Of a stretch of DNA of 64,000 bases, positions 45,435-54,306 are shown piece by piece (position 1 is the stretch's first letter; every line of letters starts with the position of its first letter). A program made the translations under genes and the position numbers. The stretch comes from Pectobacterium parmentieri (GTDB taxonomy: Bacteria > Pseudomonadota > Gammaproteobacteria > Enterobacterales > Enterobacteriaceae), in NCBI RefSeq assembly GCF_001742145.1, contig NZ_CP015749.1:930001-994000 (forward strand), in the 5' to 3' direction. Under the pieces are notes generated by a model that did not search any database, was not told the origin of the DNA, and saw only the letters and a list, made by a program, of their open reading frames with translations.

Positions 45435-45974
45435 ATGAGAATCAATCTTATTGGTACCAGCGGAAGTGGAAAATCTACGCTCGCTCGTCGTTTGTCTGAG
45501 CAGTTGGATGTACCCTACGTTGAAATGGATGCGTTGTTTTGGCTGAGCGACTGGCAAGGAAGAACGGATACCGACTTCTTTCAACGGCTTGAAAGCGCAC
45601 TGGGGCCAGACAACTGGGTACTGGATGGCAACTATAACCGAACGCGAGATATTAAATGGCGCAATGTTGATGTCGTGGTATGGGTCGATTACTCTTTTAC
45701 TCGCACACTTTTCCAGGCTGTGCGGCGTGCCTATCTTCGGGCCTGGCGAAAAGAAGAACTCTGGAGCGGTACAGGTAATAAGGAGTCCTTTCTTCGCAGT
45801 TTCTTTAGTCGAAATTCGATTATCCTCTGGACAATAAAAACTTATTCGAGAAACCGGAAACGATACCTAGCGGATTTAGCCGACCCTCGTTATCGCCATA
45901 TTCGCTTTATTACCCTGCATTCACCTCAGGAATGTGAAACTTTTCTGCAACATTTTCCCGAGGAAATGAAATAA
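45435..45974 (+). CDS. P-loop kinase-like protein (FlaR/adenylate kinase-like)
   Basis: A 179-residue nucleoside-triphosphatase with Walker A IGTSGSGKST (residues 6-15) and a shikimate/adenylate kinase-like fold (VPYVEMDALFWLSDWQG, WVLDGNYNR, then VVWVDYSFTRTLFQAVRRA). This pattern is common in proteins labelled topology-modulation FlaR-like or AAA-family; substrate unknown. It converges with rhtA, 13 bp apart. Confidence 0.75.
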   Translation: MRINLIGTSGSGKSTLARRLSEQLDVPYVEMDALFWLSDWQGRTDTDFFQRLESALGPDNWVLDGNYNRTRDIKWRNVDVVVWVDYSFTRTLFQAVRRAYLRAWRKEELWSGTGNKESFLRSFFSRNSIILWTIKTYSRNRKRYLADLADPRYRHIRFITLHSPQECETFLQHFPEEMK

Positions 45975-45987
45975 GAACGTATTCTAT

Positions 45988-46869
45988 TTACGTCTTCTCT
46001 TCTTTACGTACCTCTGCTGATTTTATTGTCAACGTTGCGCCTAGTGATGCGGTGATAATAAATATCAGCGCCATCCACTGTATGAACGAGAGGTGTTCGC
46101 CGAGGAAAAGTATCCCTGATAAGGCGGCAATTGCCGGCTCCATACTCATTAAGGTACTGAACGTTCTGGCGGGTAGACGTGTTAACGCCACCATTTCCAG
46201 AGAATAGGGCAGCGCGGTGGATAGGATCGCAACAGCAATGCCGAGCGGGAGTATCGTGAGCGAAAACAGCGTGCTTTCCGCGTAATATGCACCGATAGGG
46301 CAGAAGATCAGTGCAGCAATACAGGAGCCAATAGCGACAGTTCCTGGTCCGTGATTTGCCCCTGCTTTTTGCCCAAATAGAATATAGAACGCCCAGCAGG
46401 TGCCTGCACCGATGGCGTAGGCTGCGCCCGTTAAATCAACATTTCCGATGTTATGACCCAGCGGTAATAAAAACCACAAACCGGCAACGGCAAGAAAAAC
46501 CCATAGAAAATCAATCGGCCTGCGTGAAGCTAACATAGCAACGGCAAGTGGACCGGTGAATTCCAGTGCGACAGCAATGCCAAGCGGCACCGTCTGCAAT
46601 GAGAGATAGAACAGAAAATTCATACCGCCCAGCGTAATACCATAAATCAACAGCGGCAGGCGGTTACTACTGAAGCGCATACGCCACGGTTTGAAAATGA
46701 TGCACAGAATGATCGTCCCAATTCCCAGACGCAATGCCGTAACGCCAGTGGCACCGATGAGCGGAAACAGATTTTTGGCCAGAGCAGCCCCGCTTTGGAT
46801 AGACAGCATCGAGATAATGATGAGCAATACAGGGATGAATGATGGCAAACGGTGGGAAAATAAGGTCAT
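45988..46869 (-). CDS. rhtA: Threonine/homoserine exporter RhtA (EamA family)
   Basis: A 293-residue inner-membrane protein with ten hydrophobic segments in two EamA repeats (GATGVTALRLGIGTIILC in the first; TLMSMEPAIAALSGILFLGEHLS in the second). E. coli RhtA is 295 residues and also neighbours dps and ompX. The ATG at 46869 (AAGG upstream) was preferred to 46917. Exports threonine, homoserine and related compounds. Confidence 0.92.
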   Translation of the reverse strand: MTLFSHRLPSFIPVLLIIISMLSIQSGAALAKNLFPLIGATGVTALRLGIGTIILCIIFKPWRMRFSSNRLPLLIYGITLGGMNFLFYLSLQTVPLGIAVALEFTGPLAVAMLASRRPIDFLWVFLAVAGLWFLLPLGHNIGNVDLTGAAYAIGAGTCWAFYILFGQKAGANHGPGTVAIGSCIAALIFCPIGAYYAESTLFSLTILPLGIAVAILSTALPYSLEMVALTRLPARTFSTLMSMEPAIAALSGILFLGEHLSFIQWMALIFIITASLGATLTIKSAEVRKEEKT

Positions 46870-47245
46870 TCTTTTGGCCTTAAAAAAGATATAACATTCC
46901 GTTGCTATTATATCCAATTGTAAACAATTTGTCTGGTATGAATTGACTTTTATTGACCTTTATTTACGCATCATTTAACCAGGATGTTTTCATTCAATAC
47001 CACTAGCATACAAATTGAGCGAGAAATTCAGAATTGTCTGTTTTGCCGTCCAGTAATGAATTTATTTTTAATCTAACTGTCACAATAAAAACTTCAATTT
47101 AATTAGTGGTATAGGTTGTTTTTGACAATATTTGTTACATCTAAAGCCTAATTGATAAATATTTATAGGGCGGCAAGTTCCGAACTTCTTTGTTATATTT
47201 ACTGCGTTAGTTAGTCTTTCATAAAATGAATTTGAGGCTGTAAAT
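46870..47245. promoter_or_regulatory. rhtA-ompX divergent promoter region with long ompX leader
   Basis: The 376-bp AT-rich region between divergent rhtA and ompX. The ompX mRNA leader in enterobacteria is a small-RNA target. ATG of ompX follows GAGGCTG. No operator could be fixed by eye. Confidence 0.4.
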
Positions 47246-47761
47246 ATGAAAAAAATCGCGTGTCTTTCCGCTCTGGCTTGTGTATTAGCCGTTGGCGCAG
47301 GTTCTGCATTTGCTGGTCAAAGTACCGTAACTGCCGGTTATGCTCAAGGTGATGCTCAGGGCGTACAAAATAAAGTTAAAGGCTTTAACCTGAAATATCG
47401 TTACGAGCAAGATAATAACCCACTGGGCGTTATTAGCTCATTCACCTACCTGGAAAAAACGGGTAGTGATGGTAGTGACTATAACAAAGGCCAGTACATG
47501 GGCTTTACTGCTGGTCCTGCTTACCGTCTGAATGATTGGGCAAGCCTGTATGGTGTTGTTGGTTTCAGCCACGGTAAAGTAACGAGCAATGATACCAGCG
47601 GTTCTGCCAACAGCAGCAATGATGATTACGGCTTCACTTACGGCGCCGGTGTTCAGTTCAACCCAATTCAGGACGTTGCTCTGGATGTTGGTTACGAACA
47701 AAGCCGTATCCGCAGTGTTGACGTTGGTGCCTGGGCTGTTGGCGTAGGTTATCGCTTCTAA
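47246..47761 (+). CDS. ompX: Outer membrane protein X
   Basis: A 171-residue precursor, same length as E. coli OmpX. The signal peptide ends at AFA-GQSTV (about residue 23). The eight-stranded barrel ends with the C-terminal aromatic GVGYRF. Protruding strands are implicated in adhesion and complement resistance in relatives. Followed by two terminator hairpins. Confidence 0.96.
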   Translation: MKKIACLSALACVLAVGAGSAFAGQSTVTAGYAQGDAQGVQNKVKGFNLKYRYEQDNNPLGVISSFTYLEKTGSDGSDYNKGQYMGFTAGPAYRLNDWASLYGVVGFSHGKVTSNDTSGSANSSNDDYGFTYGAGVQFNPIQDVALDVGYEQSRIRSVDVGAWAVGVGYRF

Positions 47762-47764
47762 TCT

Positions 47765-47844
47765 AACCCTGTAGGGTTTTTTATCCCTCAGTGTTGGTGT
47801 TAGCTGTGTCAAAAGAATCCGCTCTTTTTAGGGCGGATTTTTTA
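47765..47844 (+). terminator. Tandem terminators after ompX
   Basis: First: AACCC-TGTA-GGGTT then TTTT (47765-47782). Second: AATCCGC (47816-47822) with GCGGATT (47833-47839) then TTTT. Tandem terminators suit a highly expressed gene. Confidence 0.78.
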
Positions 47845-48051
47845 TGGATTTTTGTCTAAGCCAGCAACGAGCTTTACCCGTAATTTATCCAGTCACCTTC
47901 CAACCGATCGATATCCGGTCGTTCTTGTTGCCATTGATCACATGCATACTGTAACGGTCTGTTTAAAGATTTTATCTTGATGTGAAGATTCTTTCTGTGA
48001 AGATAATGATCATCAGGAAGCAGTGACTTGTTTAAGCTATTGAGGTTATAC

Positions 48052-49221
48052 ATGGTAGTGGCACCAACGGCCCGCACGCGGGCTTTTCTTTTCTTTACGA
48101 TTATTCTGTTGGGGTTGAATTTACGCCCTGTTCTGGCGGGCATTGGTCCGTTGTTGAATCAGATTCAGGCCGCAACGGGCCTGGATGACAGCATGGCCGG
48201 GATGTTAACGACGCTCCCTGTGTTCGCTATGGGGTGGTGCGCGTTATATGGCGGGCAATTACAGGCGCGTCTTGGTGAGTATCGAGGCGTCACGCTGGGT
48301 ATCGTGGTCATTGCCTTGGCGTGTAGCACCCGTTGGTGGCTGAATAGCGGTACTGCTTTATTGGTTAGTGCGGCGCTTGCTGGTGTCGGAATTGCCTTGA
48401 TTCAGGCGCTGGTGCCGTCGTTTATCAAGCTCCATTTTGGTCGTCATAGCAGTCTTCTTATGGGCTTTTACACCACGGCGATAATGACCGGAGCGGCGTT
48501 TGCTGCTTCATCGGTCTCTCCGATGGCAAATGCGTGGGGCTGGCAAAGTGCGTTGGCCTGCTGGGGAATTGTGGCGTTGGTTGCGGTGGTGGCCTGGCGA
48601 TGCGTTCCTAAAGCGTATACCACGAAGCAAGATGCAGTGGCCGTTTTAGCGACGCGTCGAAGTGGAATGGACTGGCTGCTGATGGTGTTCTTTGGCATTG
48701 GGACGGGCGCATATACCCTGGTGCTGGCATGGTTACCGCCGTATTACATGCAACTGGGATTAGATGCGACACAAAGTGGCCTGATGTTAGGCGCATTAAC
48801 GATGACGGAAGTGATTTCCGGTCTGCTGGTATCAACGTTCATTAACCGTTTTCCCGATCGACGGAAGTTGCTACTTCCTATTTTGGCTGTGATGCTGGTG
48901 GGCATGATTGGGCTGATTGCCGCCCCGCTGACGTTCACATACCCTATCATCATCATGCTGGGGATTGGGATTGGCGCGCTGTTCCCGCTGTCGCTGATCG
49001 TGGCATTGGATCAGGTGACTGAACCGCATAAAACGGGCTCGCTGATGGGTTTTGTGCAGGGTGGTGGCTATATCCTCGCCAGTTTAATGCCGCTGCTCGC
49101 CGGGTTTATACGTCAGCATACGGCAGGTTTGGAGCAAGCCTGGATGATTATGACCGTTGGTGTGGTTGTGTTGATTATCATGGCGACCCGTTTTGCTCCG
49201 TTGAAGAGTCTGGGCCGCTAA
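48052..49221 (+). CDS. MFS transporter, CynX/NimT (YeaN) family
   Basis: A 389-residue inner-membrane carrier with twelve predicted helices. The N-terminal FTIILLGLNLRPVLAGIGPLLNQIQAATGL stretch is diagnostic of the CynX/NimT/YycB group. Another signature is GFVQGGGYILASLMPLLAGF. ATG at 48052 with GAGG upstream chosen over TTG 48028. Substrate not predictable (cyanate, nitroimidazole and other anions are known in the group). Confidence 0.82.
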   Translation: MVVAPTARTRAFLFFTIILLGLNLRPVLAGIGPLLNQIQAATGLDDSMAGMLTTLPVFAMGWCALYGGQLQARLGEYRGVTLGIVVIALACSTRWWLNSGTALLVSAALAGVGIALIQALVPSFIKLHFGRHSSLLMGFYTTAIMTGAAFAASSVSPMANAWGWQSALACWGIVALVAVVAWRCVPKAYTTKQDAVAVLATRRSGMDWLLMVFFGIGTGAYTLVLAWLPPYYMQLGLDATQSGLMLGALTMTEVISGLLVSTFINRFPDRRKLLLPILAVMLVGMIGLIAAPLTFTYPIIIMLGIGIGALFPLSLIVALDQVTEPHKTGSLMGFVQGGGYILASLMPLLAGFIRQHTAGLEQAWMIMTVGVVVLIIMATRFAPLKSLGR

Positions 49222-49268
49222 GCACGTTATTCTTGTTGTAAGCGAGCGAACTTCCTCGCTCGCTATCA

Positions 49269-50669
49269 TCAATCTGTCGGTGAACGATAGCGCCATAGCC
49301 AGCGGCCGCTCATCAGTCGGCGGTAATAGAAGAATCCGCGCACAATCCAGTCAAAGAACATACCCATCCACACGCCGATCACGCCAAAGCCGAGCATCAC
49401 GCCGAGGATGTATCCTGCGATGACCCGACATCCCCACATGCCCGCCATCGCTACCCACATGGTGTAGCTGGCATCCTTCGCCCCTTTCAGCCCGGCGGGT
49501 AATACCCACGATGCCGCCCAGATTGGCATAAATAGCGCATTAAGCCACAGGAGGTGTTTTGCTACGTCGATCACTTCCGGTTCATTGGTGTAAAACGATG
49601 CCAAAAAGCTAGCGCTAGGGACCGAAAGTACGGCAAGAGCACACAGCCCAATGTTGGATAGCCAGAAAATGTGTTTTAGCTGACGAGTGGACTGCATGAT
49701 CTGACCTTTCCCCAGCCGTGTACCAACAATAATCGTGGCGGCTGCGCCGAGCGAATTGCCGGGCAGGTTAATCAGCGTCGAGATGGAGAAAGCAATAAAG
49801 TTGCCGGCAATCACTTCGGTCCCCATGCCTGCCACAAAACGTTGGGTGATGAGTTTACCGATATTAAACATCACGGATTCGATGCTGGCGGGGATCCCGA
49901 TGCTGAGCACCTCGTAGAGAATCGATACGGTAAAAGGTGCAAAGTAAGACCTGAAGGGTATGCGCAGCGCACCGTTAAAACCGTGCATCAGCGTCAGAAT
50001 CACGAGTATCGCTCCGATATAGCGTGAAATGGTAATTCCGATGCCTGCACCGATAAAACCGAGTCCATCCCAGGAGAATGCCCCGTAAATCAGTAGGCTA
50101 CTGATGGCAATATTGAGGATGTTCATCCCAATATTGATGACCATGGGTAACTTGGTATTCCCCGCGCCCCGGAGCGCGCCGCAACCGACTAACGCGATAG
50201 CGACAGCAGGATATCCCCACACTGTCCAGCGAAGGAACGTGAGAGCCAGCGTTTTAACCTGTTCATCGGCCTGTCCTGCGATCAGATCGATGATTGCTGA
50301 ACCAGCAAATTCAACCAGCGCGACCAACAGAAACGATGACAAAACCAGTAATGACATTGATTGGCGAGCGGCAGAACGTGCCTGCTTTCTATTGCGTTGC
50401 CCCAGACTGAAAGCAACAACAACTGCGGTCCCCAATGCGACCGCAGTGAAGAATGCAATGATGACCATGTTGAAGCTATCAGCCAGACCGACGGCCGCCA
50501 TGGCCTCTTTTCCCAGCCAACTGACCAGGAACGTACTGAAAACTCCCATCAACACGACGCAGAGGCCTTCAATAAAGATAGGGAAGGCGAGTGGTGAGAT
50601 TTCTCTCCAGAAGAGAACGCGGTTGGAGTAACGCTTTTTATACCAGTCTGTATCTTTTAATTTTTTCAT
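49269..50669 (-). CDS. MATE-family multidrug/organic cation efflux protein
   Basis: A 466-residue Na+- or H+-coupled exporter with twelve hydrophobic segments arranged as two six-helix bundles. Motifs: FREISPLAFPIFIEGLCVVLMGVFSTFLVSWLGKEAMAAVG at the N-terminus; AGNFIAFSISTLINLPGNSLGAAATIIVGTRLGKG in the middle. Resembles YeeO/EmmdR-type MATE proteins. The ATG at 50669 is used; the frame opens earlier at 50693. Convergent with the MFS gene, 47 bp apart. Confidence 0.87.
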   Translation of the reverse strand: MKKLKDTDWYKKRYSNRVLFWREISPLAFPIFIEGLCVVLMGVFSTFLVSWLGKEAMAAVGLADSFNMVIIAFFTAVALGTAVVVAFSLGQRNRKQARSAARQSMSLLVLSSFLLVALVEFAGSAIIDLIAGQADEQVKTLALTFLRWTVWGYPAVAIALVGCGALRGAGNTKLPMVINIGMNILNIAISSLLIYGAFSWDGLGFIGAGIGITISRYIGAILVILTLMHGFNGALRIPFRSYFAPFTVSILYEVLSIGIPASIESVMFNIGKLITQRFVAGMGTEVIAGNFIAFSISTLINLPGNSLGAAATIIVGTRLGKGQIMQSTRQLKHIFWLSNIGLCALAVLSVPSASFLASFYTNEPEVIDVAKHLLWLNALFMPIWAASWVLPAGLKGAKDASYTMWVAMAGMWGCRVIAGYILGVMLGFGVIGVWMGMFFDWIVRGFFYYRRLMSGRWLWRYRSPTD

Positions 50670-51042
50670 GAAACGGTCTTGGAGATATCTCAAGTTTCCC
50701 GGTCGGTAAGGTAAACAGAACCATAGGATGGCTCGTAAATAGCATCATTTTTATACAGTACACTTATCTCTTTGGTGCGATAGCGGTAGCATGGCTGTTT
50801 TTAAAATAGTGTTCCTATTTACAGAGTATCAGCCGCCAAATCGATGTCCAGCCTCGATTGCTTTCCCTGCACGGAAAGTGGTTGCACGCGTGCATTATTT
50901 AGTTTAGATTTTACTTAATTAGTTTTATCTAAATTAATAGCAACACGCATATAATCAGCAACATCATCTTTCTTGCTGGCTGAACACCGTGTTGAGTGAC
51001 GCATTATGACGGGTTTCAACGGCTCAAAAGAGGATCACGATC
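50670..51042. promoter_or_regulatory. Divergent promoter region with inverted repeat before the rhodanese gene
   Basis: TTTAGAT (50903-50909) and ATCTAAA (50927-50933) form an inverted repeat, with TATAAT (50950-50955) 17 bp further on. An operator overlapping the rhodanese promoter is likely. The half-site spacing is long for a simple dimer site. Confidence 0.45.
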
Positions 51043-51579
51043 ATGTCAACACCACTTGCGATTTCACCCGCACAGGCCAGCAAATTGTTAGATGAAGGCG
51101 CGATACTCATCGATATTCGCCAGCCGGAAGAGTACGCCCGCGAGCATATCGTACCGGCGAGATTACACCCGCTGGATCCTGCAGCAGGATATGTTCTTCC
51201 TAAAGAGGATAGGGAAGGAAAGATTATAATTTTCCATTGCTTGTCTGGTATGCGTTCAGCACAGAATGCTGAGATTCTGATGCAGTCTGCGTTTCCGGCA
51301 ACGGCTTTTTTACTTGATGGTGGAATGACTGCCTGGAAAAAGGCGGGCTTTCCAACAGAAATCAATAATAAACAGCCAATTGACGTCATGCGGCAGGTTC
51401 AAATCGCCGCTGGTGTACTTATTCTGAGTGGTGTATTACTGGGTTACAGCGTCAATAGCGCTTTCTTCCTGCTCTCTGGATTTGTAGGGGCCGGGTTGCT
51501 GTTTGCTGGCGTTACTGGTTTTTGCGGTATGGCAAGGCTATTGATGAGAATGCCGTGGAACCGTGGGGCCAAACGCTGA
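51043..51579 (+). CDS. ygaP: YgaP-like membrane rhodanese
   Basis: A 178-residue sulfurtransferase. The cytosolic rhodanese domain (residues 1-110) has catalytic C66 in FHCLSGMRS. Two transmembrane helices follow (about 124-139 and 143-161), and the protein ends in a basic tail. Size and layout equal E. coli YgaP, an inner-membrane rhodanese. In E. coli an ArsR-type gene (ygaV) precedes it; none is here. Confidence 0.8.
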   Translation: MSTPLAISPAQASKLLDEGAILIDIRQPEEYAREHIVPARLHPLDPAAGYVLPKEDREGKIIIFHCLSGMRSAQNAEILMQSAFPATAFLLDGGMTAWKKAGFPTEINNKQPIDVMRQVQIAAGVLILSGVLLGYSVNSAFFLLSGFVGAGLLFAGVTGFCGMARLLMRMPWNRGAKR

Positions 51580-51636
51580 GTAGCAAAAATAGTCAACGGA
51601 GTGTTAACCAATAACGTTGAGAATAGGGGCTGTAGT

Positions 51637-51966
51637 ATGGACATGAAGAACATTCCGTTTGGTACGACTGATTGGTCACAAATAGAACCCACTGAGCATA
51701 AGGGGGAGTCGGGGATCGCGTATTGGCGAACACAGCGTTTTGATAATATCCGAGTTCGTATTGTCGAATATACGCCGGGCTATCTGGCCGACCACTGGTG
51801 CTCAAAAGGGCATGTTCTGCTGTGCCTTGAAGGTGAACTCCATACGGAATTAGACGATGGTCGTGTTTTTGTCCTCAAACCTGGAATGAGCTATCAGGTC
51901 GCGGATAACGCGGAAGCGCATCGCTCCTACACGGAGACTGGCGCTAAGCTGTTTGTTGTGGATTGA
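51637..51966 (+). CDS. Small cupin protein with DHWC motif
   Basis: A 109-residue single-domain cupin. The characteristic ADHWCSKGH stretch (residues 50-58) and the later GMSYQVADNAEAHRS supply possible metal ligands (H, C, H). Related to the family named for a DHCW motif; enzymatic role unknown. ATG 51637 used (a second ATG is two codons later). Only 57 bp after the rhodanese gene, so probably co-transcribed. Confidence 0.75.
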   Translation: MDMKNIPFGTTDWSQIEPTEHKGESGIAYWRTQRFDNIRVRIVEYTPGYLADHWCSKGHVLLCLEGELHTELDDGRVFVLKPGMSYQVADNAEAHRSYTETGAKLFVVD

Positions 51967-52381
51967 TGTCAGGGGCTAATTTGGTGTCACGGAGACGGGT
52001 TGTGTTTTCTCTAGCTGGACTTAGTCGATAGTCGTATAGGAAATCTCTTTCACACGAATGATTAATCTGCGCAAACTCTGCTGGATGAAATGAGAGATAG
52101 CTGTCTCTCATTTCATCCAGGCTCTGGCTGGCCAAATTCCTCCTCCGCTTATTGCACGATGAAACATATAAATAATGTATTAATGTGTTTCTGTCATTTA
52201 AATATCACTTTAATGTATATAATTATTTTGTTGCTAATAAATTTAAAAGCGAATGATGTTACTAATATCTAATCTGATTATGAAATGACATTCAATTTTT
52301 AATTATTTAGTTGAAAACTTATCCAATTTATTTTTATTTGTCTATATTTATAGACCTGATTATGATTTTGGAGAGTTCACT
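51967..52381. other. Spacer with 40-bp palindrome before the SABATH gene
   Basis: A 415-bp non-coding region. The first part is of normal composition; from about 52140 it is strongly AT-rich. The palindrome at 52081-52120 is annotated separately. No start-proximal promoter could be fixed. Confidence 0.4.
52081..52120. repeat. Near-perfect 40-bp palindrome
   Basis: CTGGATGAAATGAGAGA (52081-52097) and its exact reverse complement (52104-52120) flank TAGCTG, whose AGCT core is itself palindromic. Only one T/G pair breaks symmetry. No T-run follows, so it is not a simple terminator. Seen once in the window. Confidence 0.9.
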
Positions 52382-53452
52382 TTGGAAGATAGTGTTTATT
52401 GTCAAGGAATTATGGAGTCTCGTGGCATTTATAATCAACATGCAAAGGTTCAGGCTAGTGGCAATTTTTTTGCCATGCCAATCTTAGATGGAATTGTTGA
52501 TGATATGAGCGTTTTCATTGAAGGTAAGTATATATCTATTGCTGACTATGGTTCATCTCAAGGGAAGAATTCTTTGCTTCCTATTGGTAAGATCATTCAT
52601 TCAATACGTTCAAGATTCCCTTCTCATCCTATTTTTGTAATGCATACTGACCAAATTAATAATGATTATTCAACATTGTTTAATGTGCTTGAAAATGATT
52701 CTGAAAGTTATACTAGCCATAAAGATGTTTTTTACTGTGCGATTGGTCGTTCATTTTATTCGCCTATTCTCCCAAGTAACTCCATCCTTTTGGGGTGGTC
52801 AGCATATGCAGCGATGTGGTTAAGTTATGTTTCTATTAATCAGTGGGATCATATTGTTCCTTATAAAACATCATCTAACATCCAGAGACAGTTAGCCCAA
52901 CAAGGAGAACAGGATTGGAGAAGATTTCTTGCGGCTCGAGCCACGGAGTTACAAGTCGGTGGTAAATTAGTACTATTACTAGCTGGTATCGATAATGAAA
53001 ATCGTTCTGGTTTTGATGTCATCATTGATAATGCAGCACAAGTACTGGATGAAATGGTGATAGATGGCTATTTTTCTAGTGATGAACGTGCAGTAATGAA
53101 AATTGCCACATATATGCGTCGTTCTGAAGAAGTATTAGCCCCCTTTACTCATCAAATCAGCTATTGTGGTCTTCGCGTTGTTCATTTTTCAGTTGATGTT
53201 CTATCCGATCCTGCCTGGCAACATTACCTCGCTCATAATGATGTTAAGGAAATGGCCGCGCAGCAAGTTTTATTTTTTCGATCAACGTTTATGCCGTCGC
53301 TACTTTCTGCTTTGGAAATTACATATAGTGCTATTGCGCTACAAAATATTACACGTATCTTTGAAGAAAAATTGACAGAGCGCTGTGCTTCTTGCCCAGT
53401 TCCTATGGAACAAAGAGCACAAATTTTAGTACTAGAAAAAATAGAGAGCTAG
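52382..53452 (+). CDS. SABATH-type (Methyltransf_7) carboxyl methyltransferase
   Basis: A 356-residue SAM-dependent methyltransferase resembling plant SABATH enzymes that methylate salicylate, jasmonate or indole-acetate. The N-terminal MESRGIYNQHAKVQ corresponds to the MxGGxGxxSYAxNSxxQ region. SIADYGSSQGKNSL (52-65) is the SAM site. HPIFVMHTDQINNDYSTLF follows, then the hallmark GRSFYSPILPSNSILLGWS (122-140) and AAMWLS. The TTG at 52382 is preceded by GGAG; ATG 52412 is an alternative. The gene is AT-rich against its neighbours, suggesting recent acquisition. Confidence 0.82.
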   Translation: MEDSVYCQGIMESRGIYNQHAKVQASGNFFAMPILDGIVDDMSVFIEGKYISIADYGSSQGKNSLLPIGKIIHSIRSRFPSHPIFVMHTDQINNDYSTLFNVLENDSESYTSHKDVFYCAIGRSFYSPILPSNSILLGWSAYAAMWLSYVSINQWDHIVPYKTSSNIQRQLAQQGEQDWRRFLAARATELQVGGKLVLLLAGIDNENRSGFDVIIDNAAQVLDEMVIDGYFSSDERAVMKIATYMRRSEEVLAPFTHQISYCGLRVVHFSVDVLSDPAWQHYLAHNDVKEMAAQQVLFFRSTFMPSLLSALEITYSAIALQNITRIFEEKLTERCASCPVPMEQRAQILVLEKIES

Positions 53453-53463
53453 TCAGTTAGCAA

Positions 53464-53503
53464 TGCCGAAATCTTGCTTATTAATGTGCGCAGGATTTCG
53501 GCA
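53464..53503. terminator. Hairpin between SABATH and cold-shock genes
   Basis: TGCCGAAATC (53464-53473) pairs with GATTTCGGCA (53494-53503) across a 20-nt loop; convergent genes flank it. Confidence 0.5.
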
Positions 53504-53523
53504 CAAAGCCAGTATGAATTATT

Positions 53524-54006
53524 TCACATCTTTAGCTGTTTCACCGCGGCATCTACGTCTATTTCATCTTCCGAGAAGATTAACGTCGTTCCCTGGAAGG
53601 TGGTGATCGCCAGTTTTTTCAAAGAACGCATTTCACCAGGTTTAGCGCTTGATTTCGGTCTGATACTATTCATCAGTACCCCCACAGACAGCACCACATT
53701 TTCTTTATCGATGCGGGTATCGGCAGGCACTTCTTCGCTGTAAACCACGAAAGACTTGAGCGACGTGAGCTTTAAGCGTTCGCCCGCGATGTAGATGTAT
53801 TTACTTTCCGGCACAACTTTTACAGCATACGCTGATAAGCCTTTGTTATTCGTGGTGGGTTCGAAGGTGACTGCCGCATCTTTCTTAATCAGCTCAGGAT
53901 TGGCGACTTTAATCACATGAAAATAACGGTTATCACCGTTTTCATCTTTGATAAATCCAAAACCTTTATCTTTAAACCAGGTTGTGATCGTTCCGTTCAT
54001 CGCCAT
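53524..54006 (-). CDS. Cold-shock-domain protein with C-terminal extension
   Basis: A 160-residue protein. The N-terminal cold-shock fold (residues 1-66) keeps RNP1 KGFGFI (14-19) and an RNP2-like YFHVI (28-32). It is followed by a 90-residue domain of unknown function (KYIYIAGERLKLTSLKSFVVYSEEVPADTRI), so the protein is more than twice the length of CspA. Probably binds single-stranded nucleic acid. ATG 54006 or the one two codons on. Confidence 0.78.
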   Translation of the reverse strand: MAMNGTITTWFKDKGFGFIKDENGDNRYFHVIKVANPELIKKDAAVTFEPTTNNKGLSAYAVKVVPESKYIYIAGERLKLTSLKSFVVYSEEVPADTRIDKENVVLSVGVLMNSIRPKSSAKPGEMRSLKKLAITTFQGTTLIFSEDEIDVDAAVKQLKM

Positions 54007-54306
54007 TACCGCCTACTTAATCGTTTATCTACTCAGTTTTTGCAGCGCGCAGTGTAAAACACATTTCCTGCGCAGACCACGCCTTTGATTTAAGTCTGGA
54101 CGATAAATTTCTGGTATGCGAGGGGGAGGGTGACAATGACGATATAAGCGATGGAGAGTAAAGCGCTGCGTTCAACTGCGACGGAAACGTCAACGGGGTC
54201 GGCAGCAACCTAGGGAAACACAGCGCTTTTTATGGGCTGGCTGAACACAAAATATGACTGAAAAGCCCTGGAGGACTGTTCAGTCTAGGCAGTTGTAAGA
54301 CGTTCA
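54007..54306. other. Non-coding region upstream of the cold-shock-domain gene
   Basis: 300 bp with no supported gene. It probably holds the promoter of the cold-shock-domain gene and the terminator of the yaiL-like gene. No clear hairpin was identified. Confidence 0.4.

Noticed and set aside
47874..48143. Minus-strand frame between ompX and the MFS gene
   Set aside because: It overlaps the start of the MFS gene, and the product (basic, asparagine-rich) has no recognisable fold.
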